A DNA stretch of 28,009 nucleotides from an uncultured Collinsella sp. (GTDB taxonomy: Bacteria > Actinomycetota > Coriobacteriia > Coriobacteriales > Coriobacteriaceae). Shown here in pieces: positions 22,296-28,009 of this stretch (the first letter of the stretch is position 1; each line of letters begins with the position of its first letter). Under the pieces are notes generated by a model that worked only from the letters and a program-made list of their open reading frames with translations, was not told the origin of the DNA and searched no databases. The stretch lies in the NCBI GenBank assembly GCA_902467875.1, contig CABQWP010000023.1, positions 1-28,009 of the forward strand, read 5' to 3'. The translations under genes and the position numbers were made by a program.

Positions 22296-23672
22296 GTGGA
22301 AACCAAGCAATACCCCGATATGGAGTGCGACGTCGTCATTGCCGGCTGCGGCGTAGCGGGTCTGTACGCGGCCCTCAATCTGCCGACGAGCACGCGCGTG
22401 ATCATGCTCTCCAAGGGCGCGGTCGATGAGTGCGATTCGATGCTCGCGCAGGGCGGCATTTGCGTGCTGCCCGAAGGCTCGGACTACGATGCCTTCTTTG
22501 AGGACACCATGCACGCCGGCCACTACGAGAACCGCCGCGAGAGCGTCGACATCATGATTCGCTCGAGCCGCTCGGTCATCAACGACCTGCTAGCGATGGG
22601 CGTGGATTTTGAGCGCAAGGCCGACGGCAGCCTCAATTTTACCCGCGAGGGCGCGCACAGCCGTCCGCGCATTGCCTTCCATGCCGACATTACGGGCAAG
22701 GAGATCACGACCAAGCTGCTCCAGGCCGTTCGCAAGCTGGACAACGTGCAGATTTTGGAGCACGCGGCCATGACCGACATCCTGACCGCCGAGCGCGATG
22801 GCGCCACGGTGTGCACCGGCGTCGTCGCCGTAGCCGTGGACGAGGACAACTCGGTTCGCCCCGCCGACGAGCTGGCAAATGCCGTTGAGGGCGTGCATGC
22901 CGGTAAGCCGTTTAAGATCCATGCCCGCCACACGCTGTGGGCGACGGGTGGCATTGGCGGCGTGTACGACCACTCGACCAACTACCCGCAGCTCACGGGC
23001 GACGCCTGCTACATCGCTCAGGAGCATGGCATTAAGATGGAGCACCTGGACTACGTGCAGATCCATCCCACGGGTCTGTTCTCGCCGCAGCCGGGTCGCA
23101 CGTTCCTGATCAGCGAGAGCTGCCGCGGCGAGGGCGCGATTTTGCTCAACGCCGCCGGCGAGCGTTTTACCGACGAGTTGCAGCCGCGCGACGTTGTCGC
23201 CGCCGCCATCCGCGAGCAGATGAAGCAGGACGGCACCGAGCACGAGTGGCTGAGCTTTGCCCCCGTCGAGCGCGATGTGGTGACCGGGCACTTTGCTAAC
23301 ATTCGCGCGCGCTGCCTGGAGGACGGCCGCGACATCTTGGACGAGCCCATCCCCGTTACGCCCACGCAGCACTACTTTATGGGCGGCGTATGGGTCGATA
23401 AGGACGGCCGCACCTCGATGCCCGAGCTCTACGCCGCGGGCGAGACGGCCTGCAACGGCGTTCACGGCAAGAACCGCCTTGCATCAAACAGCCTGCTCGA
23501 GGCGCTGGTCTGGGGTCGTCGCGCCGCGTGGTATATGCGTACCGGCGAGTCACTGGCCGTGGAGCAGGCAGGCGATCCCGCGCTCGATGGCCGTCATCGC
23601 GCCCTGGGCGCCGACACCCTGGCAATCGATGATTTGGCCCGTGCCGCCGGCACGCAGGCCGTGGAGGAGTAG
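22296..23672 (+). CDS. nadB: L-aspartate oxidase NadB
   Basis: I choose GTG 22296 as the start because GGGAGAGG lies 6 bases upstream. The ATG at 22269 sits inside a hairpin with no ribosome site. The 458-residue flavoprotein oxidises L-aspartate to iminoaspartate for NadA. The FAD dinucleotide-binding motif is GCGVAG at 17-22. SMLAQGGI, the FTREGAHSRPRI substrate loop, IHPTG and NGVHGKNRLASNSLLEALV are all present. It is shorter than E. coli NadB (540) because the C-terminal helical domain is reduced. The gene ends 3 bases before nadC. Confidence 0.96.
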   Translation: METKQYPDMECDVVIAGCGVAGLYAALNLPTSTRVIMLSKGAVDECDSMLAQGGICVLPEGSDYDAFFEDTMHAGHYENRRESVDIMIRSSRSVINDLLAMGVDFERKADGSLNFTREGAHSRPRIAFHADITGKEITTKLLQAVRKLDNVQILEHAAMTDILTAERDGATVCTGVVAVAVDEDNSVRPADELANAVEGVHAGKPFKIHARHTLWATGGIGGVYDHSTNYPQLTGDACYIAQEHGIKMEHLDYVQIHPTGLFSPQPGRTFLISESCRGEGAILLNAAGERFTDELQPRDVVAAAIREQMKQDGTEHEWLSFAPVERDVVTGHFANIRARCLEDGRDILDEPIPVTPTQHYFMGGVWVDKDGRTSMPELYAAGETACNGVHGKNRLASNSLLEALVWGRRAAWYMRTGESLAVEQAGDPALDGRHRALGADTLAIDDLARAAGTQAVEE

Positions 23673-23675
23673 ACC

Positions 23676-24536
23676 ATGAATCCCATTACCATGAAGCTCG
23701 TCGTCGATGATCTGATTCTGCAGGCCCTGCGCGAGGACATTACCTTTGAGGACGTGAGCACGGCGAGCGTGTGCCCCACGGCGCGTCCCGCCACGGTGGA
23801 GCTTATCGCCAAGGCCGACGGCATCATCGCCGGCCTGGACGTATTCGCCCGCACCTTTGAGCTGCTGGATCCGCAGAGCTCCGTGTTGTTCGATGTCTCG
23901 GATGGCGACGAGGTGCATGCCGGCGATCACGTGGGCCAGGTGCGCGGCGACGCGCGCGTGTTGCTTTCGGGCGAGCGCGTGGCGCTCAACTACCTGCAGC
24001 GCATGAGCGGCATCGCTACTTACACGCATCGGATGGCGGCTGCGCTCGAGGGCACCAAGACCGTGCTTGTCGACACGCGCAAGACCACACCGGGCATGCG
24101 TGTGTTTGAAAAGGCGGCAGTCGAGATCGGCGGTGGCAGCAACCACCGCTATAACCTGTCGACGGCTGTCATGCTCAAGGACAACCACATCGATGCCGCC
24201 GGTGGCGTGGCACGCGCGATCGAGATGGCGCGCGCTCATGCGTCGTTTACCACGACGGTCGAGATCGAGTGCGAGAACCTGGACATGGTGCGCGAGGCCG
24301 TGGAGGCCGGTGCCGATATCATCATGTTCGACAACATGACCCACGACGATATGGCTGCCGCGATTGAGCTTATCGCCGGCCGTGCCAAGACCGAGTGTTC
24401 GGGCAACGTGGACGCCGGCAATATCCGCGCGCTTGCCGACCTGGGCGTTGACTTTATTAGCTCGGGCGCCCTGACGCACTCCGCGCCGATCCTCGACCTC
24501 TCGCTTAAGCACCTGCGTCTGCTGGACGGTAAATAA
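23676..24536 (+). CDS. nadC: Nicotinate-nucleotide pyrophosphorylase (quinolinate phosphoribosyltransferase)
   Basis: A 286-residue protein from ATG 23676, with GGAG within the end of nadB. It makes nicotinate mononucleotide from quinolinate and PRPP, releasing CO2. Visible family motifs are EDITFEDVST near 20, LNYLQRMSGIAT near 108, DTRKTTPGMR near 132, KDNHI near 169, EIECENLD near 193 and FISSGALTHS near 267. These supply the quinolinate and PRPP contacts. The stop TAA overlaps the next start by one base (TAATG). Confidence 0.97.
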   Translation: MNPITMKLVVDDLILQALREDITFEDVSTASVCPTARPATVELIAKADGIIAGLDVFARTFELLDPQSSVLFDVSDGDEVHAGDHVGQVRGDARVLLSGERVALNYLQRMSGIATYTHRMAAALEGTKTVLVDTRKTTPGMRVFEKAAVEIGGGSNHRYNLSTAVMLKDNHIDAAGGVARAIEMARAHASFTTTVEIECENLDMVREAVEAGADIIMFDNMTHDDMAAAIELIAGRAKTECSGNVDAGNIRALADLGVDFISSGALTHSAPILDLSLKHLRLLDGK

Positions 24537-25081
24537 TGAACGCCCGCGAGCGTCGCCGTGCCATCATGGCCGTGCTCGAGGGGGCCAAGGGGCCCGTATC
24601 GGGCAGCGCGCTTGCCCGCGAGGTGGGTGTGAGCCGCCAGATCGTGGTGCAGGACATCGCCCTGCTGCGCGCCGATGGGCACGATATCGTGGCGACCAAC
24701 CGCGGCTACGTGCTGCAGGAGGCCCCCAGCAGCCCCGCCGTGCCTACGCGCTTGGTCAAGGTTCGCCACAGCGTGGAGCAGGCAGGCGATGAGCTCACGA
24801 GTATCGTCGACGCCGGCGGCGCCGTGCTCAACGTGATTGTCAATCACCGCGTGTACGGTAAGATTACGGCCGACCTGGACATCCGCAATCGTCGCGATGT
24901 CGAGCGCTATCTGCGCGATATCGAGAGTGGCAAGAGCTTTCCGCTGCTAACGGTGACGAGCGGCTATCACTTCCATCGCATTGCGGCGGAGGACGAACAG
25001 ACCCTCGACGAGATCGAGGCGATGCTCAAGGAGAAAGGCTACCTAGCCGATTTAATGCCCTACGAGGATGATTTGTCCTAG
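24536..25081 (+). CDS. niaR: Niacin-responsive repressor NiaR (3H domain)
   Basis: A 181-residue protein with its start overlapping the nadC stop. Residues 5-60 are a winged helix-turn-helix (GSALAREVGVSRQIVVQDIALLR split over two helices). The rest is a 3H domain with His78, Glu86, His145 and His147, matching the nickel ligands of the Thermotoga homologue TM1602 as I remember it; His104 is also conserved here. NiaR-type proteins repress NAD synthesis and niacin uptake when nicotinic acid is plentiful. Placement in the nad operon and the palindrome before nadA support this. The length is normal. Confidence 0.92.
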   Translation: MNARERRRAIMAVLEGAKGPVSGSALAREVGVSRQIVVQDIALLRADGHDIVATNRGYVLQEAPSSPAVPTRLVKVRHSVEQAGDELTSIVDAGGAVLNVIVNHRVYGKITADLDIRNRRDVERYLRDIESGKSFPLLTVTSGYHFHRIAAEDEQTLDEIEAMLKEKGYLADLMPYEDDLS

Positions 25082-25116
25082 CCCGACACCGTCCCCAATT
25101 AGCTGCCCACGAATGC

Positions 25117-25156
25117 AAAAGGAGGCCTCCGCGGCGATGCGGAGGCCTCCTTTTTT
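25117..25156. terminator. Bidirectional terminator between niaR and ferredoxin gene
   Basis: GGAGGCCTCCGC (25121-25132) pairs perfectly with GCGGAGGCCTCC (25139-25150). A4 precedes and T6 follows, so it can serve the nad operon on the plus strand and the ferredoxin gene on the minus strand. Confidence 0.92.
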
Positions 25157-25195
25157 GTGCACGGTGTACTTTTGAGTGTGCAAGTGGGGGAGTTG

Positions 25196-25381
25196 TTACT
25201 CCTCGACGATCTCGGTGATCGCGCCAGCGGGGCAAGCGTCCTGGCAAGCGCCACAGGCGACGCAGGAGTCCTCGTCAGCGACGGTAGCGACGTCCTGGAG
25301 CTCCAGAACGCCAGCGGGGCAGGAGTCGACGCAAACGCCACAAGCGATGCACTCGTCGGCATCAATTACGGGATGAGCCAT
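25196..25381 (-). CDS. 2[4Fe-4S] ferredoxin
   Basis: A 61-residue protein from ATG 25381 (GAGAGGAAA upstream; the longer open frame has no ribosome site). Two classic cluster motifs are complete: Cys11, 14, 17, 21 followed by Pro, and Cys40, 43, 46, 50 followed by Pro. It is a clostridial-type low-potential electron carrier, fitting an anaerobe that also makes [NiFe]-hydrogenase. It is acidic, as usual. It stands alone and shares a terminator with the convergent nad operon. Confidence 0.95.
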   Translation of the reverse strand: MAHPVIDADECIACGVCVDSCPAGVLELQDVATVADEDSCVACGACQDACPAGAITEIVEE

Positions 25382-25604
25382 GGTAGTTTCCTCTCTGTTG
25401 ACCGACGCTACAGACGATGCGCGCCGGTTTGATTCGGGCAAAAACATACCACGGGAGCGACCGTTTGCAATACCCTCTGGCCGGCATCTTCATACCGTTC
25501 GCCGAGTATGCCACGGCTTACTAAAAAACATGCAGGTGAGGCCGATGAGCTGCGCAAATGTTAGCTAAAGGTGACTTGAAATATTGGGCGATTGAGCGAG
25601 CTTG

Positions 25605-25777
25605 CGGAAACCGCATCCCGTAATCTACGTCCAAAACGGGTCGTGCTTTCCGGTTGAGCCTTCTGGCGGAAACTGCGTCCCGGAATCGGTGCTCAAACCG
25701 GGATGTAGTTTCCGGTCGAGCCTTCAAGAGGAAACTGTGTCCCAGAATTCATGCTCAAAACGGGCCGCGCTTTCCTC
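25605..25777. repeat. Array of three 62-bp-period GGAAA...TTTCC hairpins, locus 2
   Basis: Units begin at 25605, 25667 and 25728 and are separated by GAGCCTTC-containing linkers. The arms resemble CGGAAACCGCATCCCG and CGGGATGTAGTTTCCG. The second unit pairs with only two mismatches and the others are more worn. It is the same family as 10697-10868. This array fills much of the 25448-26048 gap. The remainder holds an AT-rich stretch (25910-25950) that probably contains the dnaK promoter, and a small CTCGGC/GCCGAG hairpin at 25998-26014 in the dnaK leader. Confidence 0.75.
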
Positions 25778-26048
25778 GGGGTCGCCCAAGACCGTTCCGT
25801 GCGGCTCCGGACTCAAGCCTCAGCCATCTCTACATAGATCTCAATAGATTTGCCGAGAACTCATTCAGCGCATCTACCTGCGCATTTAAGAACCTAAACT
25901 CTCAGCAATAAGAAATCTTATATGAATTGACTTAGATTTTGTATATTCCGGCCCATAAGGGGATACACTACATCCTGAAAGACAAGCCGAAACACCGCTC
26001 GGCAGACCGCCGAGTCGGTGCAAACGCACAAGAGAGAGGGAATTTCTA

Positions 26049-27941
<1,893 letters not shown>

Positions 27942-27943
27942 TC

Positions 27944-28009
27944 ATGTCCGCTCGTAAAGCTCGCACGGAGGCGGCTGCCGCTGGCGCCCCCCCCCCTGCC
28001 ATCGAGCTC
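27944..28009 (+). CDS. grpE: Probable GrpE, N-terminal fragment (cut by window edge)
   Basis: ATG 27944 begins 2 bases after the dnaK stop and the frame is open to the window end, giving 22 residues starting MSARKARTEAAAAG. The Ala/Arg/Pro-rich start fits the disordered N-terminus of GrpE, the nucleotide exchange factor usually found after dnaK in actinobacteria. The residues seen are not diagnostic, so the name rests on position. A run of ten C (27987-27996) encodes three prolines and could be a slippage or sequencing-error site. Confidence 0.55.
   Translation, partial: MSARKARTEAAAAGAPPPAIEL

Noticed and set aside
25605..25777. CRISPR-like array of palindromic repeats
   Set aside because: The repeated parts are themselves diverged, only three units exist, the loops are similar to one another, and no cas genes are present.
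25900..26048. CIRCE or HspR (HAIR) operator before dnaK
   Set aside because: Neither TTAGCACTC-type nor CTTGAGT-type inverted repeats are present; the AT-rich palindrome-like bases do not match.

Overview
The window looks like a chromosomal segment of a high-GC anaerobic actinobacterium of the class Coriobacteriia, most like Collinsella. This is an inference. It rests on GC-rich codon use, dnaK followed at once by a grpE-like start, a LuxR-type regulator with a 12-helix membrane half, hydrogenase maturation genes and many short GTCCC-type palindromic repeats between genes. No database search was run.

Layout. 1-966: two minus-strand zinc-ribbon proteins, the first cut by the window edge. 1344-2888: a membrane LuxR-type regulator split by an in-frame TGA. 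3070-5838: an MgtA-like P-type ATPase with a leader region that holds a short ORF. 6276-6956: pyrE. 7322-8494: a lower-GC Fic-domain gene with overlapping palindromes upstream and the same hairpin on both sides. 9077-9613: a PTS EIIA(Glc)-type protein. 9847-10404: a putative lipoprotein. 10910-11578: a HAD phosphatase. 11702-17640, all minus: small protein, nikR, hypF, hypC, hypD, hypE. This looks like one nickel and [NiFe]-hydrogenase maturation operon. 17872-18192: thioredoxin. 18329-18904: a protein resembling a uracil-DNA glycosylase fold without its catalytic motif. 18923-20922: an AgrC/LytTR-type two-component pair. 21215-25081: nadA-nadB-nadC-niaR, the de novo NAD operon with its likely repressor, behind a 19-bp palindrome overlapping the promoter. 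25196-25381: a 2[4Fe-4S] ferredoxin. 26049-28009: dnaK and the start of a probable grpE.

How the genes connect. NikR and the Hyp proteins join nickel sensing to nickel-enzyme assembly. NadA, an Fe-S enzyme, is followed by NadB and NadC, which complete quinolinate and nicotinate mononucleotide synthesis. The last gene probably feeds niacin status back to the palindrome before nadA.

The most unusual material is intergenic. A roughly 150-bp element lies directly after pyrE and again after the lipoprotein gene. It has three stems, and the two copies differ by base changes that keep the pairing. Several other repeat families are present: hairpins with a constant loop and variable stem, 62-bp-period hairpin triplets at two loci, and hairpins flanking the Fic gene.
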